A stretch of 64,000 bases of DNA. Origin: an uncultured Alphaproteobacteria bacterium (lineage in GTDB: Bacteria; Pseudomonadota; Alphaproteobacteria; Rhodobacterales; Rhodobacteraceae). The stretch is taken from NCBI GenBank assembly GCA_902537215.1, contig CACBAM010000009.1, forward strand, positions 25,527 to 89,526. The letters are read 5' to 3'. Below, in pieces: positions 46,732 through 56,233 of the stretch. Each line of letters begins with the position of its first letter. The stretch's first letter is position 1. A program made the translations under genes and the position numbers. A model generated the notes under the pieces. That model was not told the DNA's origin. It ran no database searches and saw only the letters and a program-made list of their open reading frames with translations.

Positions 46732-47666
46732 TTTTTCTCAATACCTTCCCAAATTGTTTGCGCATAATTCTTGTTTTCAAAGCGCTCTAGTTCTTGTAAC
46801 CCTGTAGGCGAAGTCACATTAATTTCCGTCAAATGCCGACCAATTACATCTATTCCCACGAAAAATAAATTTTTCTTTTTCAACACCGGTGAGAGCCTTT
46901 TACATATTTCAGTATCTCTTGCAGTCAAGTTTGACTTTGCAGGTGTACCACCAACATGCATATTTGATCTAATATCGTCCTGAGGGGGAATGCGGTTGAT
47001 AGCACCAATCGGCTCTCCATCAACTAAAATAATTCTCTTATCTCCATTAGAAACATCTGGCAGAAATTGTTGAACAATGATTGGCTCTCTTGAGTTATTT
47101 GTAAATGTTTCAAAGAAAACATTTAAGTTTTTGTCGCCTTCGACCAATCTAAATACACCTGTTCCTCCATTTCCATATAGAGGCTTAAGAATTACATCTT
47201 TGTGTCTATTTCGAAAATCAATAATTGACCTTAGGCTTCTTGTAATAACGGTTGGTGGCATTAAGTCTATGAAGTCGAGAACTAAAAGTTTTTCTGGAGA
47301 GTTTCTCACCCAATATGGATCATTGAGAACTAAAGTTTTACCTTTGAGCCTTTCTAACAAGAAAGTCGTAGTTATGTAAAGCATATCGAAAGGAGGATCC
47401 TGTCTTAAGAAGATTATATCTACTTCCTCCGACAAATCTATTTTCTGATCTTTTTGCAGAGAGATAACAGGTTTTCCTTCCCGGTCTATATCTACTTTCT
47501 GGCCATACGCAATAATGTTCCCGCTCTCATAGACTAAGCTTTCAGGATTAAAATAGTATATTTGATGACCCCTTTTCTGGCCTTCCTCTGCCAATCTAAA
47601 TGAAGTATCTCCATTAATGTCGACATCAGATATTGGATCCATCTGAAATGCTATCTTGAGTTTCAT
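46713..47666 (-). CDS. gshB: Glutathione synthase
   Basis: ATP-grasp ligase joining gamma-glutamylcysteine and glycine. The N-terminal domain opens KIAFQMDPISDVDINGDTSF, typical of GshB. LKPLYGNGGTGVFR is the ATP-grasp loop, and GGTPAKSNLT and INVTSPTGLQE complete the active site. At 317 residues it is normal. It lies 19 nt after rsmI and overlaps the queuosine transporter gene. Confidence 0.96.
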   Translation of the reverse strand: MKLKIAFQMDPISDVDINGDTSFRLAEEGQKRGHQIYYFNPESLVYESGNIIAYGQKVDIDREGKPVISLQKDQKIDLSEEVDIIFLRQDPPFDMLYITTTFLLERLKGKTLVLNDPYWVRNSPEKLLVLDFIDLMPPTVITRSLRSIIDFRNRHKDVILKPLYGNGGTGVFRLVEGDKNLNVFFETFTNNSREPIIVQQFLPDVSNGDKRIILVDGEPIGAINRIPPQDDIRSNMHVGGTPAKSNLTARDTEICKRLSPVLKKKNLFFVGIDVIGRHLTEINVTSPTGLQELERFENKNYAQTIWEGIEKKWKSEQ

Positions 47667-47685
47667 AAATACATACCAATCTAGG

Positions 47686-48564
47686 TTAATTGTTATCTTT
47701 AAATATCGTTAGGGCTTTTTTATATATAATTTTTTTTTGGATATTTAGCTTCTCAGCTAGAAAATCCACTGAATCTTTCATGCTCATCGATTTTTTTATT
47801 TTTCTAAGCTGTTCGTCTAGGTTTTTCAAGTCAAAATCTCGAGCCTCATTTTTTCCTACTACAATTACAAACTCTCCTTTTAAGGATCTCATTTTTTTTG
47901 TTACCTTTATACCTTCTTGTGCTTTAAACCTGGTTACCTCTTCATTTAATTTCGTTAGCTCCCTGCAGATACATATTTCAGTGGATGGTCTGCAAGTTTC
48001 TGCTAGCAGTTCCAACGTTTTTTGCAGTCGCTTGCCACTCTCAAAAATAATCAAAGAAGAGCCTAGATTTAAATACGTTTCTAATAGCTTTTTCTTCTTG
48101 CTTTTGGTATTCGATAAAAACCCCAAAAAACTAAACGTATCCGTTGGTAAGCCTGATACTGTTAATGCCGCAATAGCAGAGGAGGGTCCAGGAACGCTAA
48201 AAACCTCAAAACCCTCTTCAATTGTAGTCTTTACCAGTTTATAGCCAGGATCTGAAATCAATGGTGTGCCCGCGTCACTGACTAAAGCCACACTTTTGCC
48301 TTGTTTAATTAATTCTATTATTTTCCCTCTTGTATGAGCTGAGCTATGATCATGATATGAAATTATAGACTTTATTGATTTGCTAATTTTCAATAATTTA
48401 AATAGTGATCTTACGCTTCGAGTATCTTCGCCAGCTATGTAATCAGAATTACTTAACATATATAGTGCTCTAAAACTGATATCACTTAGACAGCCCACTG
48501 GAAGTGAAACAAGATATAAGCCCGACTTAATTTCTGGATATACGAATTCGTTCATTCTATTCAT
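47686..48564 (-). CDS. rsmI: 16S rRNA (cytidine1402-2'-O)-methyltransferase
   Basis: Tetrapyrrole-methylase-fold enzyme that methylates C1402 in the decoding centre. Motifs: GLYLVSLPVGCLSDIS, AGEDTRSVRSL, SYHDHSS, LVSDAGTPLISDPGY and the SAM loop VPGPSSAIAAL. At 292 residues it is normal. In most relatives the second motif reads PTPIGNLxDIT; here it is LPVGCLSDIS. It is divergent from glnD and followed by gshB. Confidence 0.94.
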   Translation of the reverse strand: MNRMNEFVYPEIKSGLYLVSLPVGCLSDISFRALYMLSNSDYIAGEDTRSVRSLFKLLKISKSIKSIISYHDHSSAHTRGKIIELIKQGKSVALVSDAGTPLISDPGYKLVKTTIEEGFEVFSVPGPSSAIAALTVSGLPTDTFSFLGFLSNTKSKKKKLLETYLNLGSSLIIFESGKRLQKTLELLAETCRPSTEICICRELTKLNEEVTRFKAQEGIKVTKKMRSLKGEFVIVVGKNEARDFDLKNLDEQLRKIKKSMSMKDSVDFLAEKLNIQKKIIYKKALTIFKDNN

Positions 48565-48672
48565 TCAAAATTGTAATTTTATATAACTTCTCAGCCTAAA
48601 GCTTTCCAGACTTTTTAAATTTTTTAATAATTCTCTCGTGTGGTCTAACTAAATATAATATTACTTTAGTTT

Positions 48673-51447
48673 ATGCAGACAATAAAGAAGACCATAATCG
48701 AATTGGATAGTTACGGGGAAAAGTTAAATAAGGAACTTTTAGATTTAGTTATTCCCAATAATCCAAATGTAAAGACAAGAGCAAAGATAACATCCATTCT
48801 TAGAGCCTCTAATGAGCTCATGACCCAAGTCGCTTTTGATTTTCTAAACAAATGCCCTTTTTTAGGCAACGAAGCGAAAAGCCTTTTTTGTAAAAAAACA
48901 GATATATTGGTTACTGCTGTTTTTAATCTAGTTCATAAAAAATTCCATCCGTTTACTAACCCTTCTGAAAGTCAAAGCTTGTCGTTAGTTGCTATAGGAG
49001 GTTTCGGAAGGGGTGAAATGGCTCCTTATTCCGACATAGATTTATTATTCCTGTCCAATAAACGTCAGACAGGTTGGGCTAAGAGTGTAGTAGAATCTGT
49101 ATTGTATCTACTTTGGGATTTAAAATTTAAAGTAGGTCACTCATCTAGAACTATATCTGATTGTGTTCAACTGGGTTTGGATGACTTAACAATACGAACC
49201 TCAATGCTGGAGAAGAGATACTTATGTGGAAGTAAAGACTTATTTGAAGAATTAGAGACTACGCTAAAGAAAAAAGTTTTTTCAAAAAAAGTGTCGAATT
49301 TTGTGGAAGGAAAGCTTTCGGAGAGAGCAGAAAGACACCTCAAACATGCTAATGCGCGGTATATGCTGGAGCCAAATATTAAAGAAGGTAAGGGAGGGCT
49401 ACGAGACCTCCATACCTTATACTGGATATCAAAGTATATTTATAAAACCGATAACATCCAATCCCTTATAGAGAAAAAGATCTTTAAGAAGAGCGAGCTA
49501 GAAATATTTACAGAAGCGGAAAATTTTCTTTGGTTTATAAGGTGTAAAATTCACCAAATATCAGGTTATGCTAATGAGAAATTATATTTTAACATTCAAG
49601 CTGATTTAGCAAAAAGCCTAAATATCGAAGATGATAACTCGAGAAGGGGCGTAGAGATATTTATGCAAAAATATTTTCTACAGGCAAAAAATGTTGGAGA
49701 TCTTACTAGAATATTCTTAACCGCGATAGAAGAGAACTATTTAGCAAAGAAAAAAGGGTTTAAGAGGAACCTCTCAGAACTGCTAGGGCTTTCCGGAAGA
49801 TCATTAAAGCCATTGCAAGCAGGGTTAATTATAGAAAAAGGAAGACTCAATATCAGAGATAAAAATTTCTTAACAGAAAAACCCATAAATATTTTAAAGC
49901 TGTTCATTTGTGCCCTCGACTCTAAAATACTAATTCATCCACAAGCATTGCGACTAGTTTCGCAAAATTTGGAATTGGTAGACTCTGAGCTCAAAAATAG
50001 TTTTGAGGCAAATGACCTGTTTTTAAGTTTATTGATTAATTACGGCAATCCTGAAAGAGTTCTGAGAAGAATGAACGAAGTTGGATTTCTAGGTGCATTT
50101 ATACCTGACTTTGGCAGAATTGTAGCCTTAATGCAGTTTAATACGTACCACTGGTTCACGGTCGACGAACATACGATTCAATGCTTGAAAGTTTTATCCG
50201 AGATTGAAAAATTACCTAAAAACTATGGCACTGCCGTAGCGGAAATATTCTCGAGGAAATCTCTTAATAGAAAAGTCCTGTATCTTTCGATACTCTTTCA
50301 TGATATTGGAAAGGGGCTAGAAAATGACCATTCTATCGAGGGTGAGAAAATTGCATCAAAGTTATGCAAAAGATTCTCTCTGAAAGATAGTGAGCGTAAG
50401 AAAATTTGTTGGTTAGTGAGAAATCATTTAATGATGTCCGATTTTGCTCAAAAACGAGATTTATCAGACCAAAAAACAATCATAGATTTTCAAGAGTATG
50501 TCACAGATAGAGAAACACTAGATCTACTATTTATACTTACCGTATGTGATATAAAAGGGGTATCTTCTGATGCATGGAATAATTGGAAAAGGTCTCTACT
50601 TGAGAGCCTTTACTTTCAAACACTTCAATTAGTTACAAAAGATATCAAGGTTGAAACAAGGTCAGAGCGAATAGATTCAGCAAAGACAAAGCTTAAGGGA
50701 TATCTCCAAGGGTTTAACAATGAAGATATCAAAAAGGAAACTTTGCGCCATTTTGATGCCTATTGGCTGGTTTTAGATACGCCAACCCAAAAGCTTATAG
50801 CCGAAATGATAATAAAGCTTGATCAAGATCCATTGCAGGTTGAACCTTCATATGACAACGAGCGTGATATAACAAAGATAATTTTTGTCATGGAAGACCA
50901 TCCTGGCATTTTTTCAAGATTAGCAGGAGCACTAGCAATTGCGTCTGCTAATGTTATTGATGCAAAAACATTTACAACAAAAGACGGAATAGCAAATTTC
51001 ATTTTTTGGATACAAGACAATCTTAGAAAAAAATATGATGAAAGAAAAACTAAGAAGTTGTTAGAAACAGTTAAGAAAACTCTCTCAGGGGAGATTATCA
51101 CAAAATCAATGTTAGAGAAACAAGACAAAATAAAAGACCGTGAGAAGTACTTTGAGGTTCCCACAAAGATTTCTTTTGATAATAAAGGGTCGCATAAACA
51201 AACTATGATTGAAGTTGATACTCGAGATAGATTAGGCCTTCTACATGACATAACAAACACACTATTTCGAAATCAAATTACAATAAGGTCTGCGGTAATT
51301 GCTACATATGGAGAGCAAGCTGTAGACACATTTTATGTAAATGATTTATTTGGCGAAAAAATTACATCCTCACAAAAACTAGAGCAAGTAAGGAAGGAGC
51401 TCTTGTTTTATCTTGATAAACATTTTAAGAAGGCGCTAAAAAATTAA
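48673..51447 (+). CDS. glnD: [Protein-PII] uridylyltransferase/uridylyl-removing enzyme
   Basis: Bifunctional nitrogen sensor that uridylylates PII proteins when glutamine is low. The nucleotidyltransferase domain has GGFGRGEMAPYSDIDLLFL (about 113-131), the HD domain LFHDIGKGLENDHSIEGE starts near 540, and two ACT domains follow at about 735 (MEDHPGIFSRLAGALA) and 840 (DTRDRLGLLHDITNTL). At 924 residues it is normal. A weak promoter with TATAAT at 48654-48659 lies just upstream. Its stop shares a base with the murJ ATG (TAATGA). Confidence 0.96.
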   Translation: MQTIKKTIIELDSYGEKLNKELLDLVIPNNPNVKTRAKITSILRASNELMTQVAFDFLNKCPFLGNEAKSLFCKKTDILVTAVFNLVHKKFHPFTNPSESQSLSLVAIGGFGRGEMAPYSDIDLLFLSNKRQTGWAKSVVESVLYLLWDLKFKVGHSSRTISDCVQLGLDDLTIRTSMLEKRYLCGSKDLFEELETTLKKKVFSKKVSNFVEGKLSERAERHLKHANARYMLEPNIKEGKGGLRDLHTLYWISKYIYKTDNIQSLIEKKIFKKSELEIFTEAENFLWFIRCKIHQISGYANEKLYFNIQADLAKSLNIEDDNSRRGVEIFMQKYFLQAKNVGDLTRIFLTAIEENYLAKKKGFKRNLSELLGLSGRSLKPLQAGLIIEKGRLNIRDKNFLTEKPINILKLFICALDSKILIHPQALRLVSQNLELVDSELKNSFEANDLFLSLLINYGNPERVLRRMNEVGFLGAFIPDFGRIVALMQFNTYHWFTVDEHTIQCLKVLSEIEKLPKNYGTAVAEIFSRKSLNRKVLYLSILFHDIGKGLENDHSIEGEKIASKLCKRFSLKDSERKKICWLVRNHLMMSDFAQKRDLSDQKTIIDFQEYVTDRETLDLLFILTVCDIKGVSSDAWNNWKRSLLESLYFQTLQLVTKDIKVETRSERIDSAKTKLKGYLQGFNNEDIKKETLRHFDAYWLVLDTPTQKLIAEMIIKLDQDPLQVEPSYDNERDITKIIFVMEDHPGIFSRLAGALAIASANVIDAKTFTTKDGIANFIFWIQDNLRKKYDERKTKKLLETVKKTLSGEIITKSMLEKQDKIKDREKYFEVPTKISFDNKGSHKQTMIEVDTRDRLGLLHDITNTLFRNQITIRSAVIATYGEQAVDTFYVNDLFGEKITSSQKLEQVRKELLFYLDKHFKKALKN

Positions 51448-52994
51448 TGACAAAGAAAACCTCTCTTATTGATAACTTCTCAATTGTTAGTCTTTGGACA
51501 CTCTTTAGCCGAATATTAGGATTTTTGCGCGATATTTTTCTGGCTCTTTTTCTTGGTTCAGGTCCCGTGGCTCAGGCTTTTTTACTCGCATTTACTATTC
51601 CGAATATGCTTAGGCGAATATTTGCTGAGGGCTCATTTAATAAAGTGTTTATACCCATTTTTATAGGTGTAAAAGGTAGCGAAAAAAACGCTAACGAGCT
51701 GGTAACGATAGTGTTTTTTTCTCTTTTTACAATCTTAGGTCTGATTTCAATTCTAGGTGTGGTTTTTATGCCTACTTTAATAAAAGCTCTTGCGTTTGGT
51801 TTTTTAAATGACGAAAGGTTCGAATTGGCAGTATCATATGGAAGGATAATATTTCCGTACATTTTACTTATTTCATTGGTACAATTATTCAATTCAGTAC
51901 TTAATACTCTCAACCTATATCACATCAGCACCGCTACACAGGGCGTTTTAAACTTATTTCTTATTGGTTCTTTAATTTTTTCTGGCCTTTACTCAGGTGA
52001 TTTTGGCTATAATCTTTGCGTTGCTGTATTGGCCTCTGGCTTTTTAAACTTAGTGATGGTTTTCATAGCATGTAGGTTGAATGGAATCTCCCTTGTTTCA
52101 GTAAATTTATCTGCTTTGAATCCGAATCTAAGTATCTCAAAAGAACTGTTATTAAAATCAATACCCATCAGTTTAGCAAGTGGCGTTTCACAAATAAATC
52201 TCGTAGTAGGCAGACAAATATCATCGCTTTTTGATGGTGCTATGGTATGGCTTATTTATGCTGATAGGCTTGCACAGCTTCCAATTGCGCTTATTGGGGT
52301 TGCTTTAAATGTTGTTACTTTACCAAAACTTAGTTCACTCAAAAAAAATGGTAGACAAGTCGAGGGCATCTCATATCTTAACCGGTCTATGCAATTGTCC
52401 CTTATTTTTGCACTGCCTGCCTCTGTAGGTTTAATATATTTAAACTCCGAGATCATATCGTCTCTGTTTCAAAGAGGAAATTTTTTAGCGAATGATGCTA
52501 TTCAAACTAGTAAAGCTTTATCAATTTACAGCTTGAGTATCATACCGATAAGCTTGCAAATGCTATTACTTAACTTTTATTTTGCAGAGAAAAATATTAG
52601 GATACCTTTTTATTACTCGCTGGCGTCTGTTTTCTTAAACGTTAGTTTTGCTTATACCCTATTAGATACATTCGAGTTTCTTGCGCCTCCAATAGCATAC
52701 GCTATCACAAATTGGTTGGTGTTTATTTCACTAGTCTATCATACCTACAAATTTGGTTTTTATTTTAACAGTACTTTTAAACAGGCCCTACCAAAGATTG
52801 TACTTAGCAGTTGTTTTATGCTCATTTTGTTAATATTGACGAAATCTGTTACACTTCAGTATTTTTCTACTCAAATCCTGACAATGCTATGGTTAAGTAT
52901 GGTCATACCGCTATCAGGAATTAGTTATTTTGCATGCCTAAAGTTTTTGGGTATATTAGATAAAAATTTTTGGATCAATGACCTTAGTAAATAA
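51447..52994 (+). CDS. murJ: Lipid II flippase MurJ
   Basis: MOP-superfamily flippase that moves lipid II across the inner membrane. Some fourteen hydrophobic segments span the 515 residues. The N-terminus has SLWTLFSRILGFLRDIFLA and PNMLRRIFAEGSFNKVFIP, both highly conserved in MurJ. It is translationally coupled to glnD by a one-base overlap; glnD-murJ-trpS is a standard order in the class. Confidence 0.95.
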   Translation: MTKKTSLIDNFSIVSLWTLFSRILGFLRDIFLALFLGSGPVAQAFLLAFTIPNMLRRIFAEGSFNKVFIPIFIGVKGSEKNANELVTIVFFSLFTILGLISILGVVFMPTLIKALAFGFLNDERFELAVSYGRIIFPYILLISLVQLFNSVLNTLNLYHISTATQGVLNLFLIGSLIFSGLYSGDFGYNLCVAVLASGFLNLVMVFIACRLNGISLVSVNLSALNPNLSISKELLLKSIPISLASGVSQINLVVGRQISSLFDGAMVWLIYADRLAQLPIALIGVALNVVTLPKLSSLKKNGRQVEGISYLNRSMQLSLIFALPASVGLIYLNSEIISSLFQRGNFLANDAIQTSKALSIYSLSIIPISLQMLLLNFYFAEKNIRIPFYYSLASVFLNVSFAYTLLDTFEFLAPPIAYAITNWLVFISLVYHTYKFGFYFNSTFKQALPKIVLSSCFMLILLILTKSVTLQYFSTQILTMLWLSMVIPLSGISYFACLKFLGILDKNFWINDLSK

Positions 52995-53012
52995 TGTAAG
53001 AGACGTTTTTTG

Positions 53013-54020
53013 ATGGATAGTAAATTAGTTTTTTCTGGTGTGCAGCCCACTGGAAACCTCCACTTAGGAAATTATCTCGGAGCCGTTAAACGATTTGTAG
53101 AGCTTCAGGATGCAAACGCCATGTGCATTTATTGCTTGGTAGATCTTCATGCAATAACTAATTGGCAAGATCCAAAAGAATTACGCCAAAATACTATCGA
53201 AGTAACCGCCGCTTTTTTAGCTTGTGGTTTACGGCAAGAAAATTCAATTATATTTAATCAAAGTCAAGTCTCGACACATACAGAGCTAGCGTGGATATTC
53301 AATTGTGTAGCAAGAATTGGGTGGCTGAATCGCATGACACAATTTAAAGAGAAGGCTGGAAAAAATAGAGAAAATGCCTCTCTTGGACTTTATTGTTACC
53401 CAACTCTAATGGCAGCGGACATTCTTGCTTACCACGCCACTCATGTACCGGTGGGTGAAGATCAAAAACAGCATCTTGAATTAACTCGCGACATAGCTAT
53501 GAAGTTTAACAATGACTTCAACGCTCCGGGCTTTTTCCCAATACCAGAGCCAATCATAGAAGGAACAGCCACTAGAATAATGTCTTTGAGAGATGGAACC
53601 AAAAAAATGTCTAAATCAGGAGCTTCAGAGATGTCCCGTATAAACCTAAGCGACGATAGCGATTCAATAAGAAAAAAAATTCAAAAAGCAAAGACCGATC
53701 CCTTTGAAATACCGAGCAAAAAAGAAGAACTTGTGAACCGTCCAGAAGCAGAAAATTTACTTGGAATCTATGCGACTTTAGCGGATCAATCCATTGAAAA
53801 AACGCTGGAGCAATTTTCAGGATCGGATTTTAAAAAATTGAAAGATGAGCTTTCAGATATCCTTATTTCTGAACTTGATCCAATAAATAGAGAGATAAAA
53901 AAGCTCCTTAATGAAGAAACATATATTATAGAGATTTTGCAAAAAGGCTCTGAAAAAGCTAATGATATTTCTCAACCAATATTACAAAAGACACGTGAGA
54001 TAGTCGGATTTTTGAAATAA
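53013..54020 (+). CDS. trpS: Tryptophan--tRNA ligase
   Basis: Class I aminoacyl-tRNA synthetase. The HIGH-type motif is [12 protein letters not shown] and the KMSKS motif is [19 protein letters not shown] and the DILAY segment bind tryptophan. I use ATG 53013 (335 residues), preceded by TAAGAGA; a TTG directly before it would add one residue. It is followed by a clear inverted repeat at 54019-54044. Confidence 0.97.
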   Translation: MDSKLVFSGVQPTGNLHLGNYLGAVKRFVELQDANAMCIYCLVDLHAITNWQDPKELRQNTIEVTAAFLACGLRQENSIIFNQSQVSTHTELAWIFNCVARIGWLNRMTQFKEKAGKNRENASLGLYCYPTLMAADILAYHATHVPVGEDQKQHLELTRDIAMKFNNDFNAPGFFPIPEPIIEGTATRIMSLRDGTKKMSKSGASEMSRINLSDDSDSIRKKIQKAKTDPFEIPSKKEELVNRPEAENLLGIYATLADQSIEKTLEQFSGSDFKKLKDELSDILISELDPINREIKKLLNEETYIIEILQKGSEKANDISQPILQKTREIVGFLK

Positions 54021-54044
54021 AAATCTAAGATTTCTTAGATTTTT
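54019..54044 (+). terminator. Inverted repeat with T tail after trpS
   Basis: AAAAATCTAAG - ATTT - CTTAGATTTTT forms a perfect 11-bp stem with a four-base loop; its outer arm supplies the T run. It begins at the trpS stop codon and lies 38 nt before usp. The stem is AT-rich, so strength is uncertain. It is the clearest intrinsic-terminator-like structure I see in the window. Confidence 0.55.
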
Positions 54045-54082
54045 AGGTTAAAATAGTTCTTGATTTTAATTAAAGGGGAATT

Positions 54083-54541
54083 GTGAGAAAGTTTTTAGTA
54101 ATAATGGATAATAGTCCTGAGTTCTTAAATGCACTTCACTATGCAGCAACCAGAGCCGCTAAAACTGGTGGTGGTGTCGAAGTGCTGGCGATTATCACAC
54201 CTCAAGATCAAACACACTGGCTTGGTGTTGCCGAAAAAATGAGAGAAGAAGCAAGGGAAACGATTGAAGAAAATTTTCAAATATATTCAAACTGGATGAA
54301 AGATGAGCTAAAGCTCGAGGCTGAATTAGTTATTCGAGAAGGAGAAAAAGCTACTGAGGTTCTTAATCAAATCTCGGAAGATAAGGAAGTTGGGGTGCTT
54401 GTTTTAGGAGCAAACAATTCGAGTGAAGGCCCTGGGCCATTAATTAGCCAATTAGTTTCACGAGATGGTGGCAACTTGCCGATACCTGTTACTATCGTTC
54501 CAGGCTCAATGACAAAGGAAAGAATTGAAGCTGTATCTTAA
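54083..54541 (+). CDS. Universal stress protein (UspA family)
   Basis: A 152-residue Usp-fold protein. It opens FLVIMDNSPEFLNALHYAA and has the nucleotide-binding LVLGANNSSEGPGPLISQL followed by PIPVTIVPG. The start is GTG 54083 with a strong AAAGGGG Shine-Dalgarno. It lies between trpS and nfuA, its usual place in Alphaproteobacteria. Specific role unknown. Confidence 0.92.
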   Translation: MRKFLVIMDNSPEFLNALHYAATRAAKTGGGVEVLAIITPQDQTHWLGVAEKMREEARETIEENFQIYSNWMKDELKLEAELVIREGEKATEVLNQISEDKEVGVLVLGANNSSEGPGPLISQLVSRDGGNLPIPVTIVPGSMTKERIEAVS

Positions 54542-54543
54542 CC

Positions 54544-54572
54544 TTGAAAGATGCTACAATAAAAACTATATA
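54544..54572 (+). promoter_or_regulatory. Candidate sigma-70 promoter for nfuA-tsaB-rimI
   Basis: TTGAAA (54544-54549), exactly 17 nt, then TATATA (54567-54572). The nfuA ATG at 54603 follows with GGAGA at about 54592. One of the best promoter matches in the window. I see no IscR- or RirA-like site. Confidence 0.55.
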
Positions 54573-54602
54573 AATTTCAAAGAATAAAACTGGAGAAAAT
54601 TC

Positions 54603-55160
54603 ATGTTTATCCAAACAGAAGAGACACCCAACCCGGCAACGCTTAAGTTCTTACCTGGTCAAACCGTTTTGGGTACGGGAACCGCCAACTTTAGTGAGGG
54701 AGATAATATTGAGAGTTCACCGCTAGCAAAAAAGCTGTTTGGCGTAGAAGGTGTGGTTGGAGTGTTTCTTGGAAGCGACTTTATAACAATTACTAAGAAT
54801 GAAGATTTTTTATGGGAACATATAAAACCAGCTTTGCTGGGAACAATTATGGACTTTTTACAGTCAGGCGAGGAAATATTAAACGAACAGTCTAGAGACT
54901 TATTGCACGAAGCTCATGATGGACCTGACGGGGAAATAGTAAAAAAAATAACAGACCTTTTAGATACTAGGGTTAGACCGGCTGTTGCCCAAGATGGTGG
55001 AGATATAACTTTTCAGAGTTTCGAAGAAGGAGTAGTATATTTGCATATGCAAGGGGCTTGCGCTGGATGTCCTTCATCAACTATGACATTAAAAATGGGC
55101 ATTGAAAATTTACTTAAACACTACATTCCTGAAGTGACTGAAGTTAGACCTGTAGCTTGA
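54603..55160 (+). CDS. nfuA: Fe-S cluster scaffold/carrier, Nfu family
   Basis: Carries Fe-S clusters to target proteins. The N-terminal Nfu domain starts MFIQTEETPNPATLKFLPG. The C-terminal NifU-like domain holds the cluster ligands in GACAGCPSS (CxxC near residue 149-152) after VRPAVAQDGGDI. At 185 residues it is the alphaproteobacterial two-domain form. MiaB, encoded in this window, is one of the kinds of Fe-S protein such a carrier serves. Confidence 0.95.
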   Translation: MFIQTEETPNPATLKFLPGQTVLGTGTANFSEGDNIESSPLAKKLFGVEGVVGVFLGSDFITITKNEDFLWEHIKPALLGTIMDFLQSGEEILNEQSRDLLHEAHDGPDGEIVKKITDLLDTRVRPAVAQDGGDITFQSFEEGVVYLHMQGACAGCPSSTMTLKMGIENLLKHYIPEVTEVRPVA

Positions 55161-55171
55161 TAAATAGGGTT

Positions 55172-55827
55172 ATGAATACACTGGCTATTGACCTTACCAC
55201 TTCAGATATAAAGTTGGGGCTCGACTTTAATGGCGTGTTATCTGATTACAAAAATATAGAGCAACAAAATTTTGATAAAATTTTTTTTTTCTCTCTGATT
55301 TTCTAAATAAAAATAAGACAGAAATAAATGAGATTAAAAGAATTGTAGTCTGTACTGGTCCCGGAAATTTCAACGGGATTAGGGCTTCGATATCTGCCAT
55401 GAAGGGTGTTTGTTGTTCTTTATCTATTCAGCTATTAGGTATAAATAAATTTCAAGCTCTGTCAAAAATATATAAGTCCGCTTTGATTTCTCTCAAATAT
55501 AGAGAGAATAAGATATACTGGTGCATATTAAAAGATGAAGAGCCTATTTTTATGTCCTCTTCAGAAATAGAAGACATAAAAACCTCCGACGAGCACTCTG
55601 ACTTAATGGTTGTTGGATATAGAGCGGAGGAAATAGCAAAAAGTATTAAAGTAAAAAAATTTACCGAACAAAGTGAGATATCTATCCTAGATTTACTTTA
55701 TTTCTCAAGAGAAGTAGTAAGTCCCAGAAAATTTTTGCCAAAGCCTTTATACATATCACCGGGTCAATCTTTATTCGCTAAGTATAAGGGACCTAAAATA
55801 CTCTATAAACCATTAGATGTCAGCTGA
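55172..55827 (+). CDS. tsaB: tRNA threonylcarbamoyladenosine complex subunit TsaB, split by a T10 run
   Basis: Partner of TsaD in making t6A37 of tRNA, normally essential. The frame from ATG 55172 opens MNTLAIDLTTSDIKLGL, the typical TsaB start, but stops at about 55306. The next frame carries on with FFLSDFLNKNKTEINEI, CTGPGNFNGIRASISAMKG (the GPGSFTGLR motif, altered) and runs to 55827. The switch falls in ten T at 55281-55290: eleven or eight T would restore one frame. This is either a homopolymer sequencing error or real slippage or phase variation. It overlaps rimI by 11 nt. The protein would be about 218 residues. Confidence 0.8.
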
Positions 55828-56233
55828 GAAATATTTTAATCTCTATAAGAAGTGTGTAGACATTGATTCAATTCAGTTCTCTTTGGAAGATTTCAAACGA
55901 TTTCAGAAGTCTAAAAATATCAAGATCGAAAAAGAGAAAAATTGCATAGCTATACTAGGTCTTACTGATCGCGAAGTAGAGATATACTTTATTGGCGTTG
56001 CAGAAAGTCTTAGAGGTAGGGGATTAGGTAAAAAATTACTAAATAATATTATATGCTTTTCGAAATATTATGGAGCCGACTTTATAATTCTTGAAGTAGG
56101 AATTAATAACATCCCAGCAAAAAATATGTATCTTTCGTTTAATTTTATAGAATACGGAATTCGAAAAAACTATTACAGAAACAGTTCAGGTAGTCAAGAA
56201 GACGCAATGATAATGAAGCTTAATTTAAATTAG
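55817..56233 (+). CDS. rimI: Ribosomal-protein-alanine acetyltransferase RimI-like
   Basis: GNAT enzyme expected to acetylate the N-terminus of ribosomal protein S18. The acetyl-CoA loop is ESLRGRGLGKKLLNNI, and the end reads NIPAKNMYLSFNFIEYG, then RKNYY and DAMIMKL, matching RimI. At 138 residues it is slightly short. The 11-nt overlap with tsaB is the standard tsaB-rimI pair. Its TAG overlaps the stop of the convergent permease gene. Confidence 0.87.
   Translation: MSAEKYFNLYKKCVDIDSIQFSLEDFKRFQKSKNIKIEKEKNCIAILGLTDREVEIYFIGVAESLRGRGLGKKLLNNIICFSKYYGADFIILEVGINNIPAKNMYLSFNFIEYGIRKNYYRNSSGSQEDAMIMKLNLN

Noticed and set aside
47690..48244. A 184-codon plus-strand frame opposite rsmI
   Set aside because: Antisense to an intact RsmI; its Ser/Phe-rich sequence is a typical shadow. 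The same holds for the long frames opposite sppA (6591-7142), corC/lnt (14617-15075), rpsA (7629-8039) and glnD (50823-51260).
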